NCBI GenBank assembly: GCA_022495995.1
Contig: JAFEMH010000532.1
Coordinates: 248,001 to 312,000 of the forward strand
Source of the DNA: Adenophora triphylla var. japonica
Lineage: Eukaryota > Streptophyta > Magnoliopsida > Asterales > Campanulaceae
Length of the DNA stretch: 64,000 nt
Direction of reading: 5' to 3'
Notes under the pieces: generated by a model
Databases searched by the model: none
The model's input: the letters and a program-made list of their open reading frames with translations, nothing else
What the model was told of the DNA's origin: nothing
Shown: positions 11,096-23,107 of the stretch, piece by piece
Numbering within the stretch: position 1 is the stretch's first letter
Layout of the letters: each line of letters begins with the position of its first letter
Translations under genes and position numbers: made by a program

Positions 11096-12554
11096 GTTTT
11101 TTTTTTTTTTTGATAGATTTAGTGTTGATTGAATCACGAAGTGACTTGCCACCAAATGAAAAAGATAACGCGAGAACGTCACGATGTAATAGGAAAAAAA
11201 ATATGAAGGAAATTCAACAACCAAGCACAGGTATGATATAAATTTTAATTGGTAAATATAATTGTAGTAAAATAATATTTTATTTGCTCTAATTCGTTTG
11301 CAACGTAGTAAAATAAAATACATTGAATATTTATTTCTTTATAGAAATCAATTACATTTTATGTTTGTATTACATATCCAGGGTATTGGGATATTGGAGA
11401 TCCAGATTATGAATGTGAGCATTGTCATGCTTTATTTTGGTATGAAGAGAGGACTCCGAAAAACAGGCCAACGATAAATCTGAAATTCTCATTATGTTGC
11501 ATGCATGGTCAAGTACAACTTCCCCCCTTGAAACATCGGCCCCAGCTGTTGCATGATCTCCTAGATAAAAGTCACGAAAAGAGCAAAAATTTTATGGATA
11601 ACATACGTGCTTTCAACATGATGTATGAATTTTCGTCCATGGGGGGACGATTGATAAGAGCGTAAATCAAGGAAGAGGCCCTTATGCCTTCAAGTTGGGA
11701 GATCAGAATGTTCATCTAATTGGATCATTGTTGCCCAATGAAGGAACTCCTCCACAATTCTCGCAACTATATATTTATTACACCGATAACGAAGTTGCAA
11801 ACAGAGTGAACGCTATCAGGCATGTTTCTCTCATAAGTAGTTTATCATTTTCTGCTTTAAGTACAAATCATTTGTTTGATTATCTATTAATTCTATATTA
11901 CTTGCTTTAAAATAAATAGTAAACAAAAGTCTTCTGACTTAGACAACTCCATTGTAGCGGACTTGAGAAAAATGGTTGATGAAAACAACCCATATGCAAA
12001 GATTTACAGAATGGCTACAAAACGTATTTCTTTGAAAAATTCAAGTGACGTGAGACTTTGATTGATAGGAAAGCGATCTAAGGACGGAAGAGTGTATAAT
12101 TTGCCAACAACTTCTGAAGTGGCAGCTCTTATAGAGGGTGATATTGATGATTCACCTGATGTAAGAGACATTGTGGTTGAGGAACGGTGTGGTGACTTAA
12201 AACAAATACACGAATTCCACCCATGTTATCTACCTCTTCAATATTCGTTATTGTTTGTTTATGGGGAAGATGGGTATTATACAGAAATTCCCAGAAACAA
12301 ACCCCCTAGGGCAAAGCGATCCACTCTTTCATTAAAGGAGTTTTTAACATTCCAACTACAAGAGAGGTCTATGGAAGGACCTCAACTCATGGAAGGTGAA
12401 AGACTATTGCAACAATTTATTTGTGATGCCTACATAATGATGGATACACAGAAGCTTCAATGGATTCGTTTCCATCAACCCATTCTTAGGGTTGAAACTT
12501 ATAGCAAAATTTCAGACGTAGTTTCAAGAGGAGATACCGGTCCATCATGTGCAG
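11096..12554 (+). pseudogene. Helitron N-terminal coding remnant, unit 2
   Basis: Closely matches unit 1 and keeps the segment lost there (FWYEERTPKNRPTINLKF, about 11440). The best open stretch is 12062-12592 (RVYNLPTTSEVAALIEGDID onward). The frame is broken at GRLIRA followed by a stop near 11665, and again at the TGA near 12059. The real Helitron part ends at 12554; codons after that come from the joined CACTA arm. Confidence 0.8.
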
Positions 12555-13639
12555 GTATATATTGGCGGTTGATACGCGTCCGCCGTATATAAATAATATA
12601 TACGGAGGTATACACAACCGCCGTATATATTTGTTATATACGACGGCATAAGCCGCCGTAAATATGTTATGTACGTACATTTGGCATATACGTATATGAG
12701 ATTGAAGTTATATACGGCGTTATATTAGAATCCGCCGTAAATAGGTACTTATTTTCGGCAGTTGACACGCGTCCGCCGTAAATGGTACACATATTTACGG
12801 TGGTGTTTACGTGTTCGCCGTAAATGTTATTAAATACCGAGAAACCCAATTTCCCTATTCAGTTTCACACTTTCTCTGTCTCTCTGTCTCTCTTTCTCTC
12901 CTATACCTAGGGCACGAATTCCTACCGTCGGTGACCGTGAACAACGAATCAGGTATAGCGTGTTTACTGATTTACTTTTAATTTCTGGTTTTTTTTTCTT
13001 TGTTGTTGCTGATTTTTCTCTCTCTCTCCTCCAGCCAGGGAAATTAAAGCTGATTTCTTCACCCCTGAACAATCAGGTATACATTTCTTCCCCTTTTCTG
13101 ATTTACTTTTAATTTCTGGGTTTTTTTGTTCTTTGTTGTTGTTGTTCTTTGTTCTTTGTTCTTTATTCTTTATTCTTTATTCTTTATTCTTGTTGTTAGT
13201 CTTGTTGTTGTTTATACACATTTCATAAATAGTTATATAAGAAATTAATGTTGTTCTTTATCTTGAGTTTACAAGAAATTTATGTATTCAATATATTTAT
13301 TTTTATGTTGGAAACATAATTACATGTTAATGGTTATTATGTTTGGTTATTATGGTTATTATGTTTGGATACATTCAACATTGATTTTGTGTTAATGGTT
13401 ATTATGTGGATTGTAAACATTGATTGCGGGTGTATTTTTGGTTATATACAGGTTGCATTTGTGTGTGTACAGGTTGAATTTGTTTTTTGCGAGTGTATTT
13501 TTGGGGAAAGTGAATTATATAGGGCTAAATGGGAAAAAAAATAGGCTTATTTACGGCGGAACCCTTCATCCGCCGTAAATAGTGGACTAGACGACTCGTG
13601 CCCAAAGGGGGACGAGGGAACCCGGGAGGGGTGCAAATG

Positions 13640-15419
13640 TGTGATGATGTGCCCGCCTAAAATTTTTCCGAATGGGTTTTGCTTTGAAATTTTTGTTTCT
13701 TTGAAAACCAATCGAAAAAGAACGGAGTCGCCACGCCATTTTTGTTTTAAGGGCCAAAACTTTGAAAAATGCCCGAGATTAGAGATTTGGGTTCGGAGGT
13801 CATGTTACACGCCGGGAAGGACGTTAGTGTGCACCCGGAATGCCTCGTAAAATGAGTCTTCCAAGCTGAAAATCATTTGTGTGTGTGTGTGGGTGTGTTT
13901 TGGCCAAATTAATTTGAAACTCAGAAAAGTAAAAATTGGGATATCTTTTTAAGACTTTAAACTGATCCCATGATTTTTTGCAAGATTTTTGGATTGATAT
14001 TTGGTACTCAAATCAAAAGACCTTTTGAAGTTGAGAGTCACTTCTGCCAGAATGAAAAAGGCAGTGGACCTTTGATTTTGAAATGGATTCAAGGGTCTTA
14101 AAACTTCATAATCTGGATAAACTCAGAGAATGAAAGTTGTTCCAGACACCTTAAATAAGATTTGTGCGAAGGAATTTTCCATTTTGGAGAAGATTTGAGG
14201 GGTCAAAACCTTCTGGAAATCTCAGATATGCAATCTGGATTTCCAGAAGCTGATGAACTAGCCTCTAAAAGAAAATTTGAAAAAGAGAGTTTTACTCACC
14301 CAAAAAATAAAGTAAAAATATGTCTGGAAAGCTCTGAATGTTTTCTACAAAAAGTGTTTTGTAGTCAATACCAAATTCCAAGTTTATATGTGTCCAAAAA
14401 TTAAGACAATGGACTGGGGTCTTGGAAAATTGCTACTGGACAGCAACTTCTCAAGAAAGAAAATATGATTTTAAGGGGGGTTTTGCATCCATGCTTGTCC
14501 CCATTTCCCTAGGTTTTGGTTAGTGATCACTTGACATTTTAGTGGTGAATCAACTATACCAAACCATCCTTGGGGTACATTAGGACTAAGCACTTCATTT
14601 GCTTGGGAAGGGGATTTTTATCCTTTGAAAATCAAGATTTGGTGCTTGAAAATGATTTTAGGGTTTTGAAAATGTGTTTTCTTTGCAAGAAAGTGATAGA
14701 ACTTGAAAATAATGTTGATCCTTGTAGAAGATCATCCATGGAGATGAACTTCCATGGTGATCTTCTTGGATCTAAGACAAGAAGATGAATGAACTACATT
14801 TTGTAGTTTGAAAATGCATGCATGGATGGGAGATTTAGGGTAAGAAGAGGGAGGTTATACCTATCTTCTTTGTATTTTGGGGCTTTGTCTTGAATGTATG
14901 AGTGTTTGAGGCTTTGAATGTAAGAGTGTTTGGGTTTGATTTGAGTGAGTGAAAGTTGGGAAGATTCAAGAGAAAAAGGTGACAATTCTTATAGAATTCT
15001 CCTTTGTTTTCTCGAGTATATTCGCCAAATACCGTGAATTGTGCTCTTGTTCCTCCTTATTTTTGTATTTGGAGGGCTCAATTTATATCCCTCTGAATTT
15101 TACAATCCCATCCGCGCGGATAGGACTGCGGCGTGCCTTTGTTCATTAAATCTTTGCTCCAGGCTTTGGACACAAGGAATAATCTTTTTTTAAAATTCAA
15201 ATTAACCAGCCAGATTTTGTTTCCAGCCATTTCTTTTTTTGGTTTTTCTTATTTCTTTTGCTTTTTTGATTCCTTTCCTTGGTTTATCTTTTTTTGGCAA
15301 TCCCTAATCTACCCTTACTTGGTTAGAAATGTTAGGAATGTTAGGAATTGTTAGAAATGTTATAACTTTCATTAATTTTCTAACGAAAATTCTAACAAGC
15401 TCAAATTGGAGCACTTACA
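13640..15419 (-). mobile_element. Solo LTR of the same Tat family, target duplication AAATG
   Basis: Plus-strand ends are TGTGATGATG and GAGCACTTACA, so the LTR lies in reverse. It matches 5910-7662 end to end. AAATG flanks it on both sides (13635-13639 and 15420-15424), and the sister unit shows the empty site GCAAATGGGACG near 10445. A lone LTR with a target duplication is the usual product of LTR-LTR recombination. Confidence 0.92.
15082..15121 (-). promoter_or_regulatory. LTR core promoter in the solo LTR
   Basis: On the minus strand ATCCGCGCGGAT (15121-15110) is followed about 20 bp later by TATAAAT (15088-15082), as in the forward LTR. Confidence 0.6.
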
Positions 15420-16072
15420 AAATGGGACGACTCGTGCCCTGGTGGACGACTCGTCTCTAACAAGTCATTTACGACGGAACCCTGCATCCGCCATATAAAA
15501 GCGTCATGGACGACTCGTCCCCAAAAGGGGACGAGGGAATCTGATGGGGGGTGCAATTGGGACGACTCGTGATATATTGGATGACTCGTCTCTTATTTAC
15601 GGCGGTTACACCTACCGCCGTATAAAGTCTCCTCAAAAACACCAGTTATATACATACGGTATATGTATTTCATTTATATACGGCGGTCCATAAAGCCGCC
15701 GTATTTGTACTCATTTTATATACGGCGGTGGTATTTCCGTCGTATATAGTATTTACGGCGGATATCCCGCCGTAAATACTATATACGGCGATGTTTTATA
15801 CGATGGACTATATACGGCGGACAATCCGCCGTAAATAGCATTACGGCGGGGCCCGTTTTATATACAGCGGTTAAAATCCGCCGTATATAAGCCTATTTCT
15901 TGTAGTGATAGAAACTTGAATTTTGAGAGCAATAACCCACTTAATCGCATGGATACAAGTAAATCCATCAAATTGACCAATTTACACAATTTCATGTTTT
16001 TTAAAGTACCCTCTATTTATTATTTTATAAATCTTATCATCATATCATGCCAATAACTTATCTTAAGTTTTT

Positions 16073-19060
16073 TTTTTTGATAGATTCATTGTTGATTGAA
16101 TCACAAAGTGACTTGCCACCAAATGAAAAAGATAAAGCGAGAACGTCACGATGTAATAGGAAAAAAAAGATGAAGGAAATTCAACAACCAAGCACAAGTA
16201 TGATATAAATTTTAATTGGTAAATATAATTGTAGTAAAATAATATTTTATTTGCTCTAATTTATTTGCTACATAGTAAAATAAAATACATTGAATATTTA
16301 TTTATTTATAGAAATCAATTACATTTTATGTTTGTATTACATATCCAGGGTATTGGGATATTGGAGATCAAGATTATGAATGTGAGCATTGTCATGCTTC
16401 ATTTTGGTATGAAGAGAGGACTCCGAAAAACAGGCCAACGATAAATCTGAAATTCTCATTATGTTTCATGCATGGTCAAGTACAACTTCCCCCTTGAAAC
16501 ATCGGCCCCAGCTGTTTCATGATCTCCTAGATAAAAGTCACGAAAAGAGCAAAAATTTTATGGATAACATACGTGCTTACAACATGATGTATGCATTTAC
16601 GTCCATGAGGGGACGATTGATAAGAGCGTAAATCAAGGAAGAGGCCCTTATGCGTTCAAGTTGGGAGGTCAGAATGTTCATCTAATTGGATCATTGTTGC
16701 CCAATGAAGGAACTCCTCCACAATTCTCACAACTATATATTTATTATACCGATAACGAAGTTGCGAACAGAGTGAACGCTATCAGGCATGTTTCTCTCAT
16801 AAGTAGTTTATCATTTTCTGCTTTAAGTACAAATCATTTGTTTGAATATCTATTAATTCTATATTACTTACTTTAAAATAAACAATAAACAAAAGTCTTC
16901 TGACTTAGACAACTCCATTGTAGCGGACTTGAGAAAAATGGTTGATGAAAACAACCCATATGCAAAGATTTACAGAATGGCTGCAAAACGTATTTCTTTG
17001 AAAAATTCAAGTGACGTGAGACTTCGACTAATAGGAAAGCGATCTAAGGACGGAAGAGTGTATAATTTTCCAACAACTTCTGAAGTGGCAGCTCTTATAG
17101 AGGGTAATATTGATGATTCACCTGATGTAAGAGACATTGTGGTTGAGGAACGATTACGGTGACTTAAAACAAATACACAAATTCCACCCATGTTATCTAC
17201 CTCTTCAGTATCCATTATTGTTTGTTTATGGGGAAGATGGGTATTATACAGAAATTCCCAGAAACAAACCCCCTAGGGCAAAGCGATCCACTCTTTCATT
17301 AAAGGAGTTTTTATCATTCCGACTACAAGAGAGGTCTATGGAAGGACCTCAACTCATGGAAGGTGAAAGACTATTGCAACAATTTATTTGTGATGCCTAC
17401 ATAATGATGGATGCACAGAGGCTTCAATGGATTCGTTTCCATCAACCCATTCTTAGGGTTGAAACTTATAGCAAACTTTCAGACGTAGTTTCAAGAGGAG
17501 ATACCGGTCCATCATGTGCAGGTAGAAGAGTTTTGTTGCCATCAACATATCTAGGAGGGTAGAAATGGAAGACTCAGAATTTTCTGGATGCATTAGCTAT
17601 TTGCAAATGGGCAGGATATCCGTCATTGTTTATCACGTTTACTTGCAATCCAAAATGGCCGGAGATTATATGATTTGTTATGAAAAAGAGGAAAAGACCT
17701 GAAGATAGGCCTGATATTTTATGTAGGGTTTTTAAGATTAAACTTGATGAACTGATACATGATTTGAAAGAGAAGAAAATTTTTGGCGAGCCTACTGCAC
17801 GTAAGTCATGTTTTCACATTCATTTTATTTGAATAACATTTATTAATATACTTGAATTGTTCCTTCTGTCCCACTATTTTTTATAATTGTGGTAAACTTG
17901 ATCACATTTAGACAAATAATTTAATTAAAAAATAATTATGCTAATGAAAGTTACAAAATTGTTACTATAACTGTTATCTAACAGGATATAACAACAATTT
18001 TAAATTTTCCTTCGGATAATTATTTTTAATTTTAATTATTAGTAAACGTGTAATCAAATTTATCAAAAGTATCAATATTTGTGGGACAGATGATATATAA
18101 TATTTATAAATATTTGATTTTATTTTTGAGGAACATTCATTTTAATCCTGTAAATGCTTATTCAATGCAGTTGTTTACACATTGGAGTTTCAAAAGCGAG
18201 GTCTTCCACATGCTCATAATCTTCTATTTCTCAAACGTGCGAACCAAGCGCGAATTTCTGAGGACATCGACAAGTGGATATGTGCAGAGATTCCCGACAA
18301 AGAAAATGACTCGTAATTATACGAAGCTTTGAAAGAATATATGGTGCATGGTCCCTGCGGTGCTGCTAACCCAAAATCCCCGTGCATGGATAAAAAAAGA
18401 TGCATAAAGAATTTCTCCAAAAGCTTTAATGAAGGAACATCCATTGACAAGAACGGATATCATGTCTATAAGAGGAGATACACTGGTGCCAATGCAGAAA
18501 AAGGTGGAGTTTTGCTTGATAATTGGTACATTGTACCTTATAATGCATATCTATTGTTGAAGTATCAAGCTCACATCAACGTGGAATACTGTAATCAAAA
18601 CAAGTCAATCAAGTATTTATTCAAGTATATCAGCAAGGGTAGTGACATAATATGGGTAAGGTTTTGCGTGGATGATGACGTGAAAGGTATGTCGATTATA
18701 GATATGTTTCTGCATGTGAAGCTATGTGGAGAATATTTGGATTGATATCCATTACAGGACACCACCTGTAGAGAGATTATCTTTCCATTTAGAAGGAGAC
18801 CAAAGCATTCCATTCAAGGATGGTGATTATCTTCCGGATGTTGTGGATAAGCCTATTGTTAGTCAATCACAATTTTTACAATGGATGAAGTATAATCATG
18901 AGAATCCGGAGGCTCGACTGTACAAGTGTAATGAATTCCCGCAGCACTTTGTGTGGGATAAGCCAAAGCGAGAATGGTGTCTTAGAAATAAAGGCACATC
19001 AATAGGACAAATTTATCATGTCCCCATGAATTCAGGTGATATCTACTATCTGACGTCGAT
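16073..19060 (+). pseudogene. Helitron Rep transposase remnant, unit 3 and beyond
   Basis: Starts like units 1 and 2, but continues past 17521 into GRRVLLPSTYLGG, LFITFTCNPKWPEI, an intron (about 17800-18170), LEFQKRGLPHAHNLL (an HUH-type GLPHAH motif near 18205), then KYLFKYISKGSD (two tyrosines, near 18610) and DIHYRTPPVERLSFHL. These are the Rep/HUH rolling-circle nuclease motifs of Helitrons, which nick and join DNA. In-frame stops (after YLGG, after PEII, near 18313, near 18690) and the frame change at 17150 make it inactive. No helicase follows; the recognisable protein ends near 19060. Confidence 0.85.
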
Positions 19061-19366
19061 GCGATCTACTATTGTTATATTATTGTTTTTTCTCAACTCT
19101 CTTTTATTTTATAGACATTCATAACAATGTGTATAATCATGCATTCGGATTCTAAAAAAAATCAACTTAAAATTTTTGGAAGAAAAAAAAAGTTTCTTGA
19201 AAAAGAGACTCCATTTTTTAACAAGAGAAGAATTTGGAGGCCTAAAACCCCAGTCATATAAGTGGTGTATCAAAATACATGAAATCCTGAATCAATCCCA
19301 CATCAGTTAACCCCTCACAAATGTTAAGTGTTTGAAAAAAATGTCTTAAATAACTCAACTCTATTA

Positions 19367-19441
19367 CTCCATCCGTTCCAAAATAAATGCTTATTGTGTT
19401 CTTTTCTTTATAATTAAAAGTGTCACCTGGAACGGAGGGAG
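19367..19441. mobile_element. Stowaway MITE, 75 bp
   Basis: Ends CTCCATCCGTTCC and GGAACGGAGGGAG are inverted repeats flanked by TA (19365-66, 19442-43), as for Tc1/mariner-derived Stowaway elements. Confidence 0.8.
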
Positions 19442-19605
19442 TATGCTACCTTGTTTTCTTTACAAATTCTGCATTAAACTTTTGGGATTTTGGGTCAATT
19501 GAAGTTTGTATAATGAGTAAAGATGAAGAAAATAATGATACTTTTGTCATTTGCATAGAACTACATGATATTACTAGAAAATTCAAACTCCAATCGCTGT
19601 GTTGA

Positions 19606-20330
19606 TGTGTTGTGCAATCAGCAAAGCCCGCCTTGACCAAAACTGCAATAACTCCGTGCCTAAACACTATTTTTGCGAACCGATATTTTTGTTAGAAAAT
19701 AAACTCACATATCTTTCCAACCATGTACTCCACCTCTTCTAGATCCTTTCGAGTCGATACAGTTTATTCAGCCAAGTTGACTCAAATTCCAGCACTGCAT
19801 ATTTTGAAGTGTTGTGCAGTCAGCAAAGCGCGCCTTGACCAAAACTGCAATAACTCCATGCCCAAACACTATTTTTACAACCAGTTTTTTTGTTAGAAAT
19901 AGACTCACAAATCTTTCCAACCATGTACTCCACCCCTTCTAGATACTTTCGAGTCGATACAGTTTATTCAGCAAAGTTCACTCAAATTCCAGCACTGCAT
20001 ATTTTGAAATGTTATGCAGTCAGCAAATCTTTCCAACCATGTACCCCACCCCTTCTAGATACTTTCGAGTCGATACAGTTTATTCAGCAAAGTTCACTCA
20101 AATTCCAGCACTGCATATTTTGAAATGTTATGCAGTCAGCAAAGCACCCCTTGACCAAAACTGCAATAACTCCGTGCCTTAACACAATTTTTGTGAACCG
20201 ATTATTTTGTTAGAAAATAGACTCACAGATCTTTCCAACCATTTACTCCAACCCTTATATATCCTTTCGAGTCGATATAGTTTATTCAGCCAAATTGACT
20301 CAAATTCTAGCAATGCATATTCTGGAATCA
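19606..20330 (+). repeat. ~200 bp tandem array, about 3.5 copies
   Basis: The unit carries GTCAGCAAAGC, CTTGACCAAAACTGCAATAA and TTTCGAGTCGATA. Starts are near 19607, 19812, 20009 (a short copy) and 20125. It lies between the Helitron Rep remnant and the Helitron 3' end. No function is seen. Confidence 0.85.
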
Positions 20331-20402
20331 GCTTCTGTGATCAAATTTTCTTGATCTTTTTGCAACATAATATATTGGGCATAAGATGTAAATTTACCAT
20401 GC

Positions 20403-21181
20403 CATACTCAATCTCATTTTAGGCCGGATGTGATATTTTCATGCAATAAGTAACATATATTTCAACTTTGGAACGAGTACATTTATTCACCAAGTCAAAC
20501 TTTTTTGAAAGTGCTGAAAAGTTTGGGGAGATATCTTATAAGGTGAGCTTGCTATTGTTATTAAGGATTATTTGCAATTTGTTTTCATGTCTTTACTTAG
20601 CTTTGTTATTGCAGGCACTCAGAATAATTGATATACTTGGTCAAGATTTTATTTTCGATAGCGTATCATTTTAGAGCATGATTTCTCTATAATAGTATTG
20701 AAAGTTTGGAAAACTGCAACTCAAAGGATAGTTAGCGGGTTTGAGGTTACATGAAAGGGGGTGAGGTAAGGGGGGTGATGGGAAAGAGGAAAGTGGGTGG
20801 GGTTGGGATTATGTAAATTTGTTAACTTTAGTTAATTGATATCATATTTTCTTATTATTTTCTTTTTGGTTATAATAATAAAATTGTATTTTTTCAATCT
20901 TATTTTGGCTATATTGTAGAATGTAATTTTACTTTCTATTTTTCTTTTTGTAACAAATACCAAAGAGACATATTTATTTTTGAAATGTTCAATTAAAAAT
21001 CAGGAACTATTATGTATGTAATGGATCATTAATATTGTCGTTCTTGCAATCAAATGAAAATTTTAAGAGTTTACAATTTGAAGATAGATACTAGACTTAT
21101 GCATTTTGAGAGTTTGATCTCAAACATACTATATTTATGTCGTACTGTCACCGTGCCTTGGCACGGGTAGGAAAGTACTAG
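20403..21181 (+). mobile_element. Helitron 3' terminal region ending in hairpin and CTAG
   Basis: A CCGTGCC-TT-GGCACGG hairpin (21151-21166) lies 12 bp before CTAG (21178-21181), which is followed by T. Hairpin, short spacer, CTRR and T is the canonical Helitron 3' end. It could close the Helitron whose Rep remnant ends near 19060. A second copy of the same ~780 bp lies at 23880-24658. Confidence 0.8.
20468..20674 (+). CDS. Two-exon C-terminal coding fragment near a Helitron end, copy 1
   Basis: The open frame contains FTKSNFFESAEKFGEISYK, then an apparent intron (donor AAG/GTGAGC near 20540, acceptor TTGCAG/GC near 20615), then ALRIIDILGQDFIFDSVSF and a stop. The spliced frame is open, and the same structure is open in the second copy (23947-24153). 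I do not recognise the protein. It may be the C-terminus of a Helitron-encoded or captured gene. No start codon or upstream exon is assigned. Confidence 0.35.
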   Translation: MERVHLFTKSNFFESAEKFGEISYKVSLLLLLRIICNLFSCLYLALLLQALRIIDILGQDFIFDSVSF

Positions 21182-21471
21182 TTTAGTATACATCTATCTA
21201 TATTACAATAGAGCTCATGAATAACCGCCACACAATGAGTGGCTGAGATTCAACTTAGGAAAAGACAAAGAGGGGTTGGGATTTAATCTAAAAAAAAGAT
21301 AATACACACTGGATAAAACCACTGAAGGTATGGCTCAGATCGATCTATAACTGCTACGATCCTAGGGCTATTATTAATCAGTTTTAACTTTTTTTATTTT
21401 CAATCGTTGGATTTCTTTTCAATTTGTTTGATCCTACAGCTGTAGATTGTCGGTTTCTATTTCAATACATA

Positions 21472-21700
21472 CTACCTCCATCACGAGACTTTTAATCAAA
21501 TTGCAATAATTTTAACTATTAATTTAAATAGAAAATAATAATTCTTATGAAAATCTAAAAATCATTATTTAAAATATTATTAATTGTGTTATAATAAAAA
21601 AGTTAAATTTTTATTAGAATCACTATTTTTTATTTAAATTATTGATTAAAGTTACATCAATTTGTGTAAAAAATTTCATTGACTTGGGACGGGACGGGAG
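21472..21700. mobile_element. Stowaway-like MITE, first duplicate
   Basis: Starts CTACCTCCATCACGAG and ends GGGACGGGACGGGAG. TA is present on the left; the right TA is mutated. Confidence 0.6.
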
Positions 21701-22019
21701 AATAATAATGTAGTAATAGTATACATAACTATTATTTGAAAATTGGCGTGTACCAATATTTTCAATTCAAATGTAAATGGAAAGAAAACAAGCAAGTGGT
21801 CCGGTTGTGTGTACCGACTATCTGACTTTCTCTCAATTTACAATTTAGCTGACATGAATTTTTGTTACTTTTGTAATATACTTTTTAAAAATAAAAGTGT
21901 GTAGATCATAGGGCTATTATTAATCAGTTTTAACTTTTTTTTTATTTTCAATCGTTGGATTTCTTTTTAATTTGTTTGATCCTACGGCTGTAGATTGTCG
22001 GTTTCTAATTCAATACATA

Positions 22020-22246
22020 CTCCCTCCATCACGAGACTTTTAATCAAATTGCAATATTTTAACTATTAATTTAAGTAGAAAATAATAATTCTTATAAACA
22101 TCTAAAAATCATTATTGAAAATATTATTAATTGGGTTATGATAAAAAGTTAAATTTTTATTAGAATCACTATTTTTTATTTAAATTATTGATTAAAGTTA
22201 CATCAATTTGACTAAAAAATTTCATTCACGTGGGACGGGGCGGGAG
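22020..22246. mobile_element. Stowaway-like MITE, second duplicate
   Basis: Starts CTCCCTCCATCACGAG and ends GGGACGGGGCGGGAG, with TA on both sides (22018-19, 22247-48). It keeps the termini better than the first duplicate. Confidence 0.7.
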
Positions 22247-22619
22247 TATAATAATGTAGTAAGAGTATACATAACTATTATTTGGAAATTGACGTGTACC
22301 AAGATTTTCAATTCAAATGTAAATGGAAAGAAAACAAGCAAGTGGTCCGATTGTGTGTACCGACTGTCTGACTTTCTCTCAATTTACAATTTAACTGACA
22401 TGAATTTTTGTTACTTTTGTAATATACTTTTTAAAAATAAAAGTGTGTGAATTCGATCACTCCCTTTATTTTGGAAAGAAAACAAGCAAGTGGTCCGGTT
22501 GTGTATATCGACTGTCTGATTTATCTTAATTTACAATTTAACTGACATGGATTTTTTTTACTTTTGTAATATACTTTTTAAAAACAAAAGTGTGTAGATC
22601 CGACAGCTCTCTTTATTTC

Positions 22620-22861
22620 GCAGAATCAACTCAATCAAATTTTGACATATTTTTATAAAAAAATATGAATAATTTTATAGAAAAATATAGATATTTCCAT
22701 GAAATTCTAAAAATTGTTATTGATAGTATTTCTAATGGTGAAACAATAACAATTTTTATAATTGAATAAAAATATCTAAATTTTCATAAAATTATGGTCA
22801 AAATTTGATTGAGTTGACCATTAAAGTCAAAGTGATCTAAATTTTTCGAGACGGAGGAAGT
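22620..22861. mobile_element. Foldback (hairpin) MITE remnant
   Basis: CAACTCAATCAAATTTTGAC near 22626 is repeated inverted as GTCAAAATTTGATTGAGTTG near 22797, and the DNA between is largely self-complementary. The right end, TTCGAGACGGAGGAAG then TA, is Stowaway-like. About 60 bp of this right end is repeated at 22877-22930. The left end looks truncated. Confidence 0.55.
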
Positions 22862-23107
22862 ATTTATTTTTATAATTTAGTTGACCATTAAAGTCAAAGT
22901 GATCTAAATTTTTCGAGATGGAGAGAGTATTTGTTTTTATAATCTGTTGCAAATTAAAAAAATATGATGTTATATTTCCAAGTCATATATCATGGACATC
23001 TTTTTTTAGGGACAAATTGATCATTTTACATGACATTTTACCTGGAGTTAGTTACATGACTAACTTCCGTTAGCCAAAATGCATATTTTGACCTTAATTT
23101 AACGCAA

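Larger units (their letters stand above)
12555..15907 (+). mobile_element. CACTA deletion derivative, copy 3, split by a solo LTR
   Basis: Same order as copy 2: left subterminal repeats, leader-like DNA (12840-13540), then right subterminal repeats ending CTTGTAGTG at 15907. The solo LTR at 13640-15419 interrupts the right arm. Its flanks rejoin to GCAAATGGGACG, exactly as in the uninterrupted copy near 10445. Confidence 0.75.
7663..17521 (+). repeat. Tandem triplication of a CACTA-arm plus Helitron unit
   Basis: Three direct copies of a ~3.2 kb unit. Unit 1 is 7663-9353 (its left part lies beyond the Tat element), unit 2 is 9354-12554, unit 3 is 12555-17521 (includes a 1785 bp LTR insertion). 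The CACTA end ...CTTGTAGTG recurs at 7809, 10936 and 15907. At 9353 and 12554 the Helitron reading frame stops after CATGTGCAG and the CACTA arm restarts; in unit 3 the frame runs on past CATGTGCAG. That is the pattern expected from tandem duplication between a point in the CACTA and a point in the Helitron. Confidence 0.85.
21364..22600 (+). repeat. 545 bp direct tandem duplication plus a partial third copy
   Basis: AGGGCTATTATTAATCAG occurs at 21364 and 21909 and the following 540 bp match. The final ~125 bp (AAGCAAGTGGTCCG onward) is present again at 22472-22600. Each full copy contains a Stowaway-like MITE, which therefore predates the duplication. Confidence 0.85.

Noticed and set aside
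19890..20123. 77-codon frame with two similar halves
   Set aside because: Product of the ~200 bp tandem array.
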